DNA of 64,000 bases from Litorimonas sp. Its GTDB lineage: Bacteria > Pseudomonadota > Alphaproteobacteria > Caulobacterales > Maricaulaceae. Location of the stretch: contig JAPYSU010000013.1 of assembly GCA_029936425.1 (NCBI GenBank), positions 7,190 through 71,189 of the forward strand, in the 5' to 3' direction. Positions within the stretch are counted from its first letter, which is position 1; the number at the start of each line of letters is the position of its first letter. The notes below the pieces were generated by a model. It was not told the DNA's origin. It worked only from the letters and a program-made list of their open reading frames with translations, and made no database searches. The translations under genes and the position numbers were made by a program. Positions 1-9,045 of this stretch are shown in pieces.

Positions 1-125
1 AATTTCACGGGCCTAAATTGTAACTTTAAACCGTCGCATATGTTTCAGCTCGCCCTCCCGGCTGATTAATGCGCTCCAATCTAGACCAAAGCTATATGAA
101 CAGATCTGACTCTTTCTTTGTCAAA

Positions 126-545
126 ATGAGCGTTCTTCTGGTTCAGCCAGAGGACTCATTCGGTCAAATCCTTCGCGAGAACTTGATGAAAGAAGGCTAT
201 GAAGTTGTGGGTCCTGTCAACACAGTTGCGGACGCCTATTTGGCAATTTTGGATGAAGATCCGGACATGGCGATATTAGACCAAAAAGTCTGCCAAGATC
301 AGACGGAAATTATGTCTGATACGTTAATTCAGATTGGCATCGAACATTTGGTACACTGTCACAATCCTCCGCATATTCTCAAGCGTGAGATAGGACATGG
401 GGCTATGCGAGGAGTCGTCATGGCGCCCCATAAAAATACCGCAGAAGGAATTAGCCATGAGCTCTGTTACATGCGTGCCGAAAAAATCCGCCGCGAAACG
501 GAACGCTCAACTCATAAAGTTCGCGCCCAGAATTCACCTCTTTAG
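126..545 (+). CDS. Orphan CheY-like receiver-domain protein
   Basis: About 139 residues. The N-terminus (MSVLLVQPED) matches the first beta strand and acidic pocket of a response-regulator receiver. AILDQKV, about 50 residues later, places an Asp where the phosphoacceptor normally sits. No DNA-binding or enzymatic output domain follows, only a basic tail. The ATG at 126 was chosen because the receiver fold begins there; an in-frame ATG at 69 would add 19 unrelated residues. No histidine kinase is adjacent. The C-terminal half of the domain (the usual Thr and Lys-Pro motifs) is poorly conserved, so it may be a degenerate or atypical receiver. Partner and function are unknown. Confidence 0.55.
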   Translation: MSVLLVQPEDSFGQILRENLMKEGYEVVGPVNTVADAYLAILDEDPDMAILDQKVCQDQTEIMSDTLIQIGIEHLVHCHNPPHILKREIGHGAMRGVVMAPHKNTAEGISHELCYMRAEKIRRETERSTHKVRAQNSPL

Positions 546-671
546 AGGGCCCGCCGCTTAGTGATTAATCGTCAAATCTATTGATGAGCTCCGCTAAGGT
601 TCGTCTGATTGGAAGAAGGTCCCTGGCTTTTTGGTAAGACTTCATTCACCATAAAGCCTTAATCTGATGCT

Positions 672-1502
672 ATGAAACATCTTATCTTACCCCTGCTCTG
701 TGCCTCTCTTTTATCCGCCTGCTCAGTTACAAGCGCAGGTTTGAGCAAAAATGATGAACGCAGTTTTGCCGGAGCGCTTAATGATGTGAATGCGGGGCGG
801 GCAATCAAGGCGCGCATGACCCGTGCCTATGATTATAACCTCAAGAACGTGGATATCGAAGTGGCCGAAGGGGTTGCGCTGCTTTCTGGAAATGTACCAG
901 GTAAAGAAGACCGTATCGAGGCCGCCCGCATTGCCTGGTCCGCCCCTCATGTCCAGCAGGTTGGAAATGAAATCTTGTTAGGTGAAAAACGTGGCTTCAT
1001 ACGGGGGGCGAAAGACGGCGTTTTGGAAAAAGCCGTGCGCACCCGCCTCTTGGCGAATGGCGCCATCAAGTCTCAAAATTTCAACGTCGAAACACATCAA
1101 GGCATTGTTTATCTGTTAGGCGTCGCTCGCACCCCGGAGGAATTGGAACAGGCCGCTCAGACGGCGGCCCAGACGCGAGGAGCAAGAGAAGTTATCTCCT
1201 ATGCAAGGCTTTCTGATGATTACGCCGGTATGGCAGCACAGCTCGGCCCCGATCCTGTGCCGCAGGGTTATCCGCCGGCGCAAACTCCTATGCAGCGGGA
1301 GTTGCCGGAATTTCTAAAGACCGAGCCGCTGGCTCCGGAGCAGGACTCCGCCCCGATCCGGAACGCGCCTTATGATGAACCTATCCGCCTGCACCGTAAC
1401 CAGGCGGACGACTCCTCAGTGACCGAGGAGCCTTATTATATTGATCCGAATACGGGGAAACAAATTCCTGTTTCCAACATTATTCGAAAACATAAGAATT
1501 AG
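672..1502 (+). CDS. BON-domain lipoprotein
   Basis: 276 residues. It starts with a lipoprotein signal peptide with lipobox LSAC (Cys17), so it should be lipid-anchored in the periplasm. Two BON-type repeats follow (about residues 40-105 and 110-180). Their hallmark is a short alpha/beta module with hydrophobic VALLSGNV- and IVYLLGVA-like strands. BON proteins (OsmY, DolP/YraP) bind membranes or phospholipids and help envelope integrity. The C-terminal third is Pro-rich and probably disordered. It converges with the TonB receptor gene just downstream (2 bp between stop codons). The family call is firm; the specific role is inferred from OsmY/DolP-type proteins. Confidence 0.8.
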   Translation: MKHLILPLLCASLLSACSVTSAGLSKNDERSFAGALNDVNAGRAIKARMTRAYDYNLKNVDIEVAEGVALLSGNVPGKEDRIEAARIAWSAPHVQQVGNEILLGEKRGFIRGAKDGVLEKAVRTRLLANGAIKSQNFNVETHQGIVYLLGVARTPEELEQAAQTAAQTRGAREVISYARLSDDYAGMAAQLGPDPVPQGYPPAQTPMQRELPEFLKTEPLAPEQDSAPIRNAPYDEPIRLHRNQADDSSVTEEPYYIDPNTGKQIPVSNIIRKHKN

Positions 1503-1504
1503 TC

Positions 1505-3607
1505 CTAAAAGCTCGTCCCGATTGAGAAACGAACATTTCGTCCCGGAAGCGGCACGACGTCTTTCAGGAAAGATGTATGCTGTCTGGCATCAACATCAAA
1601 TGCATTATGCAATGAAACGCTGATACGGACAGGTTGAGCTTCAACAGGCGCGCGCCAGGTCGCGAAGAAATTCGTCAAAGCATAATCTTCGGTCGGTAGC
1701 TCGAATGGGCCAACATCGTTTTGCTCTGCTGCATAGTCCAGCTCCGCCCGGAATTTCAGACGATCGAACTCAGCTTCTATGCCGCCCAAGACGGATAGCG
1801 GCGGTATACGCGGCAGGTTTCCACTATCGGTTTCCGCCCGGACATATTCCACTAATCCGTCCACTTTGACATCAAAGTTCCCGACCCGCGTAATTGGCGC
1901 GCCGCCTTGAATTTCAAACCCTTTGAATGTGGCGTCCTCGCCTGTGAACTGGAAGACATCCAGACCGTCTTCGACATCGCCCGTGGCCGCCTCAAAGATA
2001 TAGTCTTTATAATCGGTATAAAAAGCGTTCAGGGTCAGAAAACGTCCATCCTGACGGTAGCGAATGGCGGCCTCTACGCCCCGGGCCGTTTCAATATCCA
2101 GGGTGGGGTCGCCAAGTTCAAACTGTTCCGTCGCCAAATGTGGCCCATTGGAAAACAGCTCTTCGGTTGTCGGCGCGCGCTCCGTCCGGAACACCGTGCC
2201 TCCAAAACGCACCGTATCCGAAAGATGGTAATCCCCCCCTGCGGAGACGCTGATTCCTTCGAAATTCAGATTTTCGCCTGTGACGGAGTTTTCCTGATCC
2301 GTGGTCTCGTATCGGACAGCCCCTTCCAAATGAAGGTCTCCAAATTCCTTTTCCTGGAATGTGTAGAGGCCCAGCTCCTGCGTGCTCGTGGGCGGAACGA
2401 AAGCTTCATCGCCAATCGCGGCGAAATCACGGTCTCTGTATTGAACGCCGTAAGCCGCGCTCCATCCGCCGCGTTCGCGTTGTATCGCTTCGCCTCTTAT
2501 CTCATAGCCTTCATTGGTGAAAACCGTCCCGGGTTCACCGGGGGCTTCAAATTCGGTATGTTTATAGTCGGCATAGCCGCCAAAGACCTGCAAGGTTTCG
2601 ATAAAGCCGTCCAGATCCAGTCGTCCGTTCATATCGATCCGGGTTTGATCCAGACTGATCGTGACCTGCTCTTCGCCCTCTTCGCCATGTTCATGGCCTT
2701 CTTCTTCGTCGTCATGACCTTCTTCGCCATGACCATGGCCCCCGGGAATGCCGTAATCGGATTGGAAATTATGGACAGAAAAACCTAGGAAGCCGCGATT
2801 GCCGACATAGGACAGACCGCCCGTGACAGAATGTGATTTGGTCGCAGAGTTCTCGAGCGTACCGAAAGCTTCGGCTTCTTCCTCATGCTCATGCTCTTCT
2901 TCATGTTCTTCTTCTTCATGACCGTGTTCTTCTTCCTCGGCGGCCCGAAAAGCGGCACTTTCCGCAAAGCCCGGAATATCGTAATCATCGCTCTCTCTAA
3001 ATGTGCCGTCCAGGTGGAGAACGAAATTCCCCAAGGCCTTGTCGACTGACCCGGCGACTTCACGCCCGGCATCCACACTGGAGGCGCCAATGCGAAAAGC
3101 TCCGTCGAGGCCGTCTTCCGGCAGGGCGTTCGGAATACGGCCATCAATCACATTCACAACTCCGCCGGAACCGGACGACCCATAACGGAGAAGCGCCGCC
3201 CCGCGCAGAACTTCAATCCGTTCCGCCTGCGCCGGTTCGGCCGAGACGGCATGATCCGGAGACGCCGCAGAGGCATCAATAGAGCCAACGCCATTTGTCA
3301 GGATACGTACACGGTCGCCACCTTGTCCGCGCAAGATAGGACGGGACGCCCCTGCGCCAAAGAAACTCGACGTCACGCCGGGTTCGGATTTAAGGGTTTC
3401 GCCGATCGTCGCTGCAAGACGATCCGCAAGCTCGTCTCCGCTCAGAACCGAAACACCTGTAATGGCTTCATCTACGGAGCGGTTAAGTGGAGATCCCGTG
3501 ACAATGATTTCGTCAATTTCAGAATCGAGATTTTGCGCCATGGCCGGCGCGGTAATTATAAGGGTGGCAGAAAGCGCCGAAAAACTAAGCAAAGAAGACC
3601 GCAACAT
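1505..3607 (-). CDS. TonB-dependent outer-membrane receptor, His-rich (probable zinc/metal uptake)
   Basis: 700 residues from the ATG at 3607, which has an AAAGGTG ribosome site and begins a clean signal peptide ending in AMAQ; upstream in-frame starts lack both. A TonB box-like segment (DEIIVTGSP) and plug domain (LRGQGGDRVRILTNGV, then IEVLRGAALLRYG) precede a beta-barrel that ends in Phe, as outer-membrane proteins do. Two extracellular-loop stretches made almost only of His, Glu and Asp lie at about residues 221-245 and 287-312. Such loops are typical of ZnuD-type zinc receptors. The small exported protein just upstream (3674-3976) belongs to a family often found beside these receptors. 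The substrate (zinc, possibly nickel or copper) is inferred from the His-rich loops. Confidence 0.85.
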   Translation of the reverse strand: MLRSSLLSFSALSATLIITAPAMAQNLDSEIDEIIVTGSPLNRSVDEAITGVSVLSGDELADRLAATIGETLKSEPGVTSSFFGAGASRPILRGQGGDRVRILTNGVGSIDASAASPDHAVSAEPAQAERIEVLRGAALLRYGSSGSGGVVNVIDGRIPNALPEDGLDGAFRIGASSVDAGREVAGSVDKALGNFVLHLDGTFRESDDYDIPGFAESAAFRAAEEEEHGHEEEEHEEEHEHEEEAEAFGTLENSATKSHSVTGGLSYVGNRGFLGFSVHNFQSDYGIPGGHGHGEEGHDDEEEGHEHGEEGEEQVTISLDQTRIDMNGRLDLDGFIETLQVFGGYADYKHTEFEAPGEPGTVFTNEGYEIRGEAIQRERGGWSAAYGVQYRDRDFAAIGDEAFVPPTSTQELGLYTFQEKEFGDLHLEGAVRYETTDQENSVTGENLNFEGISVSAGGDYHLSDTVRFGGTVFRTERAPTTEELFSNGPHLATEQFELGDPTLDIETARGVEAAIRYRQDGRFLTLNAFYTDYKDYIFEAATGDVEDGLDVFQFTGEDATFKGFEIQGGAPITRVGNFDVKVDGLVEYVRAETDSGNLPRIPPLSVLGGIEAEFDRLKFRAELDYAAEQNDVGPFELPTEDYALTNFFATWRAPVEAQPVRISVSLHNAFDVDARQHTSFLKDVVPLPGRNVRFSIGTSF

Positions 3608-3673
3608 GGGTACACCTTTCATACAATAAACAAGAATAAGCCCATGCGAGAACACGGACAGAAATTAAGAGGT

Positions 3674-3976
3674 TTATTGTGCGAAAGGGGGCGCTCGGGG
3701 GGGCGGAGCGCGGCTCTGCGCTGAGGGAAGCCTGACCGAACGCAAGGTTTCGATGAACGTCTCTTTGAAGGGGACGCCCAAATAGTCAGGTAGAGCTGGC
3801 GCCGGGATAGGCGCAACACTCTCATGCGAGGTGAAATTTACAGCGCAAACCGCGTCATCATGCTGATGCGGGCCATCTCCATATGTCGTTGCGTGCGAAA
3901 CAGAGAAAGACTGAGCAAGCAGAAACCATCCCGCCAATAGCAGGAGGAAAAAACGATATGTCCGAGACAGCGTCAC
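3674..3976 (-). CDS. Small exported His-containing protein upstream of the TonB receptor (DUF2946-like)
   Basis: 100 residues with a GTG start preceded by AAGGTAAC. A hydrophobic signal segment (about residues 8-22) is followed by a short region with GDGPHQHDD and a Cys, then a Pro-rich tail (RAPPPRAPP). This layout (signal peptide, His cluster, SRAPP-like C-terminus) resembles the small DUF2946-type proteins encoded before zinc or copper TonB receptors. The 66-bp gap to the receptor start suggests co-transcription. A metal-scavenging or chaperone role in the periplasm is inference only. No convincing Zur operator could be read upstream. Confidence 0.6.
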   Translation of the reverse strand: MTLSRTYRFFLLLLAGWFLLAQSFSVSHATTYGDGPHQHDDAVCAVNFTSHESVAPIPAPALPDYLGVPFKETFIETLRSVRLPSAQSRAPPPRAPPFAQ

Positions 3977-4062
3977 GTTACCTTATTACACATAGTGGCA
4001 ACAGGGGAGCAAGAGAGAATGCGGGTCTGACTGCATACTCTCAGTTGCCCCTTCCTTGGTGA

Positions 4063-4779
4063 TTAGGCCCTTAAAGTCTCGGCCTGCATCTTACAAAGTT
4101 CTTCAATGCCTTTGGCGGCCAAACGGGTCAGCTCTGCCATTTCGGCGGCTGTGAAGGGGACGTCTTCGGCGCTGGCCTGGACTTCGATAATGCCGCCGGT
4201 TTCGGTCAGGACAAAATTGGCGTCAGCCTGTGCGTTGCTATCCTCAATATATTCCAAATCGAGGCGGCATTCGCCTTCGACAATTCCGCAGGAGACAGCC
4301 GCCATTTTATCCGTGATAGGACTCTCCGAAATCAGTCCTTGCTCCACAAGCTTATCGCAAGCTTGAGACAGAGCCACCCAAGCGCCGGTAATTGACGCTG
4401 TGCGGGTGCCGCCATCGGCCTGCATTACATCGCAATCGAGAATAATCTGGCGCTCGCCGAGCTTCGTCAGATCAATCGCGGCGCGTAAGGAACGCCCGAT
4501 CAAGCGCTGGATTTCGACCGTGCGCCCGCCTTGTTTACCGCGGGCGGCCTCGCGGCTATTTCGGGAATGAGTCGCCCGGGGCAGCATGCCATATTCCGCT
4601 GTCACCCAGCCCTTGCCCGACCCCTTCATCCAGCGCGGTACATTTTCATCAACACTGGCTGTGCAGAGGACGTGAGTTCCGCCAAACTTGGCCAAACAAG
4701 AGCCTTCTGCGTAGCGGGACACTCCGGCCTCCAGGGTAACGGGGCGTAAATCATCACGGTTTCTGTTGTTCGGGCGCAT
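4063..4779 (-). CDS. rph: Ribonuclease PH
   Basis: 238 residues, the family's normal length. It is a phosphate-dependent 3'-5' exoribonuclease that trims tRNA 3' ends. Diagnostic segments are the N-terminal MRPNNRNRDDLRPV, the phosphate/RNA-binding RNSREAARGKQGGRTVEIQR run (its start near residue 75) and the core DCDVMQADGGTRTASITGA. In many alphaproteobacteria rph lies next to hrcA-grpE. Here hrcA is about 5 kb away with the M16 peptidase and mgtC-like genes in between. Confidence 0.97.
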   Translation of the reverse strand: MRPNNRNRDDLRPVTLEAGVSRYAEGSCLAKFGGTHVLCTASVDENVPRWMKGSGKGWVTAEYGMLPRATHSRNSREAARGKQGGRTVEIQRLIGRSLRAAIDLTKLGERQIILDCDVMQADGGTRTASITGAWVALSQACDKLVEQGLISESPITDKMAAVSCGIVEGECRLDLEYIEDSNAQADANFVLTETGGIIEVQASAEDVPFTAAEMAELTRLAAKGIEELCKMQAETLRA

Positions 4780-4869
4780 GTTATAACCTTTCCTGACTGA
4801 GCCTTTGCGTTAGACATCTTGGCCCGCAAAGACCAGACCGAATTACGGCTAAACTCAACTAAAAAAGGT

Positions 4870-5457
4870 CTATGAAGCCGGCACGCGGCGCCACATAACC
4901 GAGTAGGGCAGCTCTTTTCCGGCGTCTTCCGCGACTTGGGTTTCGTAAATATAAAACCCGTTTTCCGGCGCTTTAAACCGGCTGATACCGCGTTTTGGAC
5001 CTGCAACTTCCCGACTGGAAATCAGCACAGGCTCGCAATTTAACGCTTCTAACAGAAAGAAGCCTTTACATGACTTGATATTCAGAACCGCTGAATATCC
5101 TGCGGGAATATTATAATCCACCTGAAGCATTTGACCCGCGCGGAAATACCCTCGCTGGACATGAAATAAATCAAAGAACGGGGAAAAAACCGTGCGATTT
5201 TTTTCGTAATCGATCTTAGGTAATGTTTTGTCCTGAGTAGACACCGCCAGGACAGAACGATTGGACAGCATGGACGGCAGATAAAACAGGGAACTGTAAC
5301 TTAGGCAGAGGCCGACAAACAAAGCCACTACGGTGGCCAGTAAGCGGCGATCACTCATGCTACGCCGCTTAGGCTCAATATAACCCTGCCTGAAGCGGGC
5401 GACTTCATCTTCGCTCCGCTTTATGACCTGGTTGATTTGAACGGTACGAAACGACAT
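4870..5457 (-). CDS. Unknown protein with one N-terminal membrane segment
   Basis: 195 residues with an AGGAAAAC ribosome site before the ATG. A basic cytoplasmic N-terminus (about 35 residues) precedes one membrane-spanning segment (about 38-60), and the remaining 130 residues would be periplasmic. The periplasmic part has two Cys residues (CKGFFLLEALNCE) that could form a disulfide. No family was recognised. It sits between rph and the M16 peptidase gene on the same strand, with gaps of about 70-90 bp on both sides. Confidence 0.6.
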   Translation of the reverse strand: MSFRTVQINQVIKRSEDEVARFRQGYIEPKRRSMSDRRLLATVVALFVGLCLSYSSLFYLPSMLSNRSVLAVSTQDKTLPKIDYEKNRTVFSPFFDLFHVQRGYFRAGQMLQVDYNIPAGYSAVLNIKSCKGFFLLEALNCEPVLISSREVAGPKRGISRFKAPENGFYIYETQVAEDAGKELPYSVMWRRVPAS

Positions 5458-5531
5458 GTTTTCCTAAATCAGCTCCAAAGTTCCCCTGCCCTTATCAGGA
5501 AAACCTTAGAAAACCGTGAAGGATGAGAGGT

Positions 5532-8420
5532 CTACTCTTTGGTTTCAATCGCGTTTCCGTAAATATCGAGTTCGATGACGTCGCCTTTTCCGGCCTCTTT
5601 CGCAAAGCTCTGAACTGGCTCAAGCTGCGTTTTTCGATCCCCGACAACGAGGTAAATCATATCCTCTTCCTTCAGATATTTGGCGGCAATATTTTTGAAA
5701 TCCTCTACCGTCATATCGACGAGTTCGGCCTGCTCGGCCTCGACAAAGTTTCGGCTTTTGTCAAAACGACTGATTTCGTTCAACAAGCCGAGCTTGGCAT
5801 TCAGGGATTCAAAGGCGCGGGTACTGTCTTTAATGACCTTATTCTTGGTCAGCTCTGCCGCCGCCGCGTCAAACTCGGGGCCGTAATCCTGGAGCATACC
5901 GCGAATGACTTTAAGAGACGGCTCCGTTGCATTTGCGCGAACGCTCGTGCCGATACGGTATGGCTGGGCCATTTCTCCGGCCCCAATTCCGGAATAGGCG
6001 CCATATGTGTAGCCTTTTTCAATCCGGAGAGTCTGAGACAAATCTCCGCTAATCCCGCCGCCGAATTTTTCATTGGTAAAGTCAATTTTATTGAAATCAG
6101 GGTGGGTCGCGGGGACCCCTAACCGTCCGATATAAAGCACGCTTTGCTTGCTTTCGGGTACATCGATAAAGAAGACCTTTCCGGCGTCATCCTGCTTGGG
6201 AATTGTGAAAGACGGCGCTTCGAAGTCGTCCTGATTCAACTCTGTTGCCAGCGGGGCGAATGCCGTTTCTGCCTGCTCCGGTGACACGTCCCCGACAATA
6301 TGGAATGTCGCGGGGACACTGAAAAGTTTGGAATGGACGGATGTCATATCCTCCAATGTCAGGGCAGAAACCGTTTCTTCGGTTCCGTCGCCAGGAAGTC
6401 CCATGGGATTGTCATCGCCATACACACGTTTTGAAAATGCCAATGAGGCGATAGAATTCGGATTGGCTTCACGGCCTTTAATGGACGTGAGAGCGGCCGA
6501 CTTCACCCGTTCGAACTCATCGCTCTGAAAGCGGGGCTGTAAGAGAATTTCTTCTACCAGCTCTAAAGTGGGGGCAAGATTTCGGGCCAGGGACGTACCG
6601 TTAATAGAGACCGTCTCGCGTCCGGCGGAGACGCCGACAAATGAACCTAAAAGCCCTAATTCCTGTTCAAGCTCTGCTGCGGATTTTGTTGCCGTACCTT
6701 CCTCCATCAAGCGGGAGAGAAGCTCAATCGAGCCTTTTTCGTCTAACGTTTCGAGCTCGTTTGATCCGGCAGCAAATGTAATATTGAAAGCCACTAATGG
6801 CGTTTCGTTATTTTCTATTCCGAGCAAAGTCACATTATTGGCCAGCTCTGCGTCCCAGATATCGGGCATTTTCACCAAAGGCAGTTCCCCGAAAGGCGGC
6901 TCCGAGCGGTCAAATTCGGTCGGTGTTTTTTCATATTCCGCTTCTTCGCCCTGACTGACCTCTTCGCTGGCCACATCAGACTTGACCTCTTCTATCCAGA
7001 CCTCCGCCAATTCAGAGCCTTCCAATGCCAGTTCCGCTTCGCCCTTGGGGACAAAGCTGGTCATGATGGCGGGCTTATCTTTGAGGTATTTATTATAGAC
7101 CGCCATAACGTCTTCGGCTGTGACGGACTTTAATAATTCGGCTTGAACCGTAGCATAGGCCGGATCACCGGCAAATTCATTGGATTGGGCCAGCTCTTGG
7201 CCTTTCCCCAATATCGTCGCGACACTGGAATAAAGCCGGGTTTCCTGCTCCGCCTTAATCCGCTGAAGGTCTTTGGGGTCAACGCCGTTTTCTTCGAAAT
7301 TATCTAGCGCAGCCTGGAGCGAGGCATAAACGGCATCAAGATCCATGGCGGCATTGGCGCGAATCCGGAAAACGAACTCCCCGGCCAGTTCCATGCTGTT
7401 ATTATAGGCACTGACAGAAGGGGCGAGTTTATCCGTCTCGACAACCTGTTTGAACAAGGCCGAGTTTTTACTTCCGGCAATAATTTCCCCGAGAACCCGA
7501 AGCGGAATTTCGTCTTCATTATAACTTTCAACTGTCGGGAAGGTCAGGCGGAGCTCGGGAAGTTTGGCAAAGCTGTCTTCGAAGTAGAGCTTCTTATCGG
7601 CTTCGAGCGTGACCGGCATGGGCGGAAGCGCGTCCACCTCCTGCCCTTTCGGGATTTCGCCAAACCATTGGCGGACTTTACGCTTGGTCTCCTCGATATC
7701 GATATCGCCCACAATAGAAAGTGTGGCATTATTCGGGCCGTAAACTTCCCGGTAAAAGGATTTCAAATCTTCCAGGGTCGCCGCTTGTAAATCGGGAAGG
7801 GATCCGATGACTGTCCAGTTATAGGGATGGCCTTCCGGATAGAGCGCTCCGCGTATAACCTCCTGCGTATAACCGTAAGGCGCATTATCAACGCGCTGAC
7901 GCTTTTCGTTTTTAACGACCTGTTTTTCCCGGTCGAGAGCCGCCTGTGTCACCGTGTTGAGCATATAGCCGAGCCGGTCGGAATCGATCCAGAGAATTTT
8001 ATCAAAAGCATCTTTCGGGACAACTTCATAATAAATTGTGCCGTCGCTCCAGGTTCCGCCATTTCTTAGCCCGCCCCATTCAGGAATGGCTTTACGGTTC
8101 CACCCACGCGGAACATTCTCAGAGTCATTAAAAGCCATATGTTCAAAAAAATGGGCAAAGCCTGTCCGGCCCGGCTTTTCGCGGTTGCTACCCGCATGGA
8201 TGACCGTCGTTACCGCGACAATTGGATCGGATTTATCGACATGGAGAATAACTTCCAGGCCATTTTCCAGCGTGAACTTCTCATAGTCGAGTTCAAATTC
8301 GGAAGATTGAACTGCGGATTCGACGCTCGGCTCGGTCTGCGGAGCGGCATGAGCGATGCCTCCAAAGGCTCCGAGGATAAGCGCCGCAGCGCCGGTATAT
8401 AAAGTAGTTTTAAATGACAT
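5532..8420 (-). CDS. M16-family zinc metallopeptidase (two-domain, exported)
   Basis: 962 residues, starting after a strong AAAGGAG site and opening with a signal peptide that ends near AHA (residues 23-25). The inverted zinc motif HFFEH (His90, Glu93, His94) lies in the first half, and a further acidic ligand region (KNEKRQRVDNAPYG) lies downstream, as in pitrilysin/insulinase peptidases. The second half repeats the fold without the zinc motif, as in other long M16 proteins. A Glu-rich linker (about residues 475-510) separates the halves. It probably degrades peptides in the periplasm. Specific substrates cannot be read from the sequence. Confidence 0.93.
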   Translation of the reverse strand: MSFKTTLYTGAAALILGAFGGIAHAAPQTEPSVESAVQSSEFELDYEKFTLENGLEVILHVDKSDPIVAVTTVIHAGSNREKPGRTGFAHFFEHMAFNDSENVPRGWNRKAIPEWGGLRNGGTWSDGTIYYEVVPKDAFDKILWIDSDRLGYMLNTVTQAALDREKQVVKNEKRQRVDNAPYGYTQEVIRGALYPEGHPYNWTVIGSLPDLQAATLEDLKSFYREVYGPNNATLSIVGDIDIEETKRKVRQWFGEIPKGQEVDALPPMPVTLEADKKLYFEDSFAKLPELRLTFPTVESYNEDEIPLRVLGEIIAGSKNSALFKQVVETDKLAPSVSAYNNSMELAGEFVFRIRANAAMDLDAVYASLQAALDNFEENGVDPKDLQRIKAEQETRLYSSVATILGKGQELAQSNEFAGDPAYATVQAELLKSVTAEDVMAVYNKYLKDKPAIMTSFVPKGEAELALEGSELAEVWIEEVKSDVASEEVSQGEEAEYEKTPTEFDRSEPPFGELPLVKMPDIWDAELANNVTLLGIENNETPLVAFNITFAAGSNELETLDEKGSIELLSRLMEEGTATKSAAELEQELGLLGSFVGVSAGRETVSINGTSLARNLAPTLELVEEILLQPRFQSDEFERVKSAALTSIKGREANPNSIASLAFSKRVYGDDNPMGLPGDGTEETVSALTLEDMTSVHSKLFSVPATFHIVGDVSPEQAETAFAPLATELNQDDFEAPSFTIPKQDDAGKVFFIDVPESKQSVLYIGRLGVPATHPDFNKIDFTNEKFGGGISGDLSQTLRIEKGYTYGAYSGIGAGEMAQPYRIGTSVRANATEPSLKVIRGMLQDYGPEFDAAAAELTKNKVIKDSTRAFESLNAKLGLLNEISRFDKSRNFVEAEQAELVDMTVEDFKNIAAKYLKEEDMIYLVVGDRKTQLEPVQSFAKEAGKGDVIELDIYGNAIETKE

Positions 8421-8535
8421 AAAATTTCTCCTTTCCGGTGTCTTAGCGGGCTAGAGCCGCGCTGTCACCTCACTCAAAAATCTGAGCTTTTGGCGTGCCC
8501 TCGGAACCTGTCATGCCGCCTGTCGTTAAGTTCCT

Positions 8536-9045
8536 ATGACGGAAATGCTTTCATCGGAATATTTTGACTCGCTTTCTCTTTGGGAAATGGTCGCTCGATT
8601 AAGCCTGGCGTGTCTCTTGGGCTTTGCCGTCGGATTTGACCGGGAACTGAAATCCCGGGCGGCCGGACTCCGCACCCATATGCTGACCTCTCTGGCCGCC
8701 GCAATCTTCATGATTATTGCCCTGGAGTTGATTGCCGCTATCGGATCAGACGATGACCGCACCCAGTTGGACCCCTTGCGGGTCATTGAGGCCGTGACCG
8801 CCGGCGTGGCGTTTCTCGCCGCCGGGACAATCATTCAGGCCAAAGGGTCGGTCAAAGGGTTGACGACCGGCGCGAGTATGTGGCTATCCGGCGCGGTCGG
8901 GCTGGCCTGCGGGTCGGGCTTTTACGTTTTAGCGCTTCTCGGCACGGGCTTGTCCTTAATCGTCTTGATTCCCATTCGCTATTTCGAGCGACACCTGCCG
9001 AAAAAAGACAAATCCGATATTTTAAGTCAGTCTGAAAATGAGTGA
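8536..9045 (+). CDS. MgtC/SapB-family membrane protein
   Basis: 169 residues with four to five hydrophobic segments. The hallmark is the N-terminal GFAVGFDRELKSRAAGLRTH region (about residues 33-52), the conserved membrane signature of MgtC/SapB proteins. MgtC itself inhibits the F-type ATP synthase during magnesium starvation, but most family members are uncharacterised. The short C-terminus lacks the ACT-like domain of Salmonella MgtC. It is divergent from the M16 gene and overlaps the next gene by 8 bp, which suggests translational coupling. Confidence 0.85.
   Translation: MTEMLSSEYFDSLSLWEMVARLSLACLLGFAVGFDRELKSRAAGLRTHMLTSLAAAIFMIIALELIAAIGSDDDRTQLDPLRVIEAVTAGVAFLAAGTIIQAKGSVKGLTTGASMWLSGAVGLACGSGFYVLALLGTGLSLIVLIPIRYFERHLPKKDKSDILSQSENE

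Noticed and set aside
1907..2788. A 293-codon frame on the plus strand opposite the TonB receptor
   Set aside because: It is antisense to a receptor with clear plug, barrel and terminal Phe; hydrophobic runs come from the reverse of Glu/His codons.
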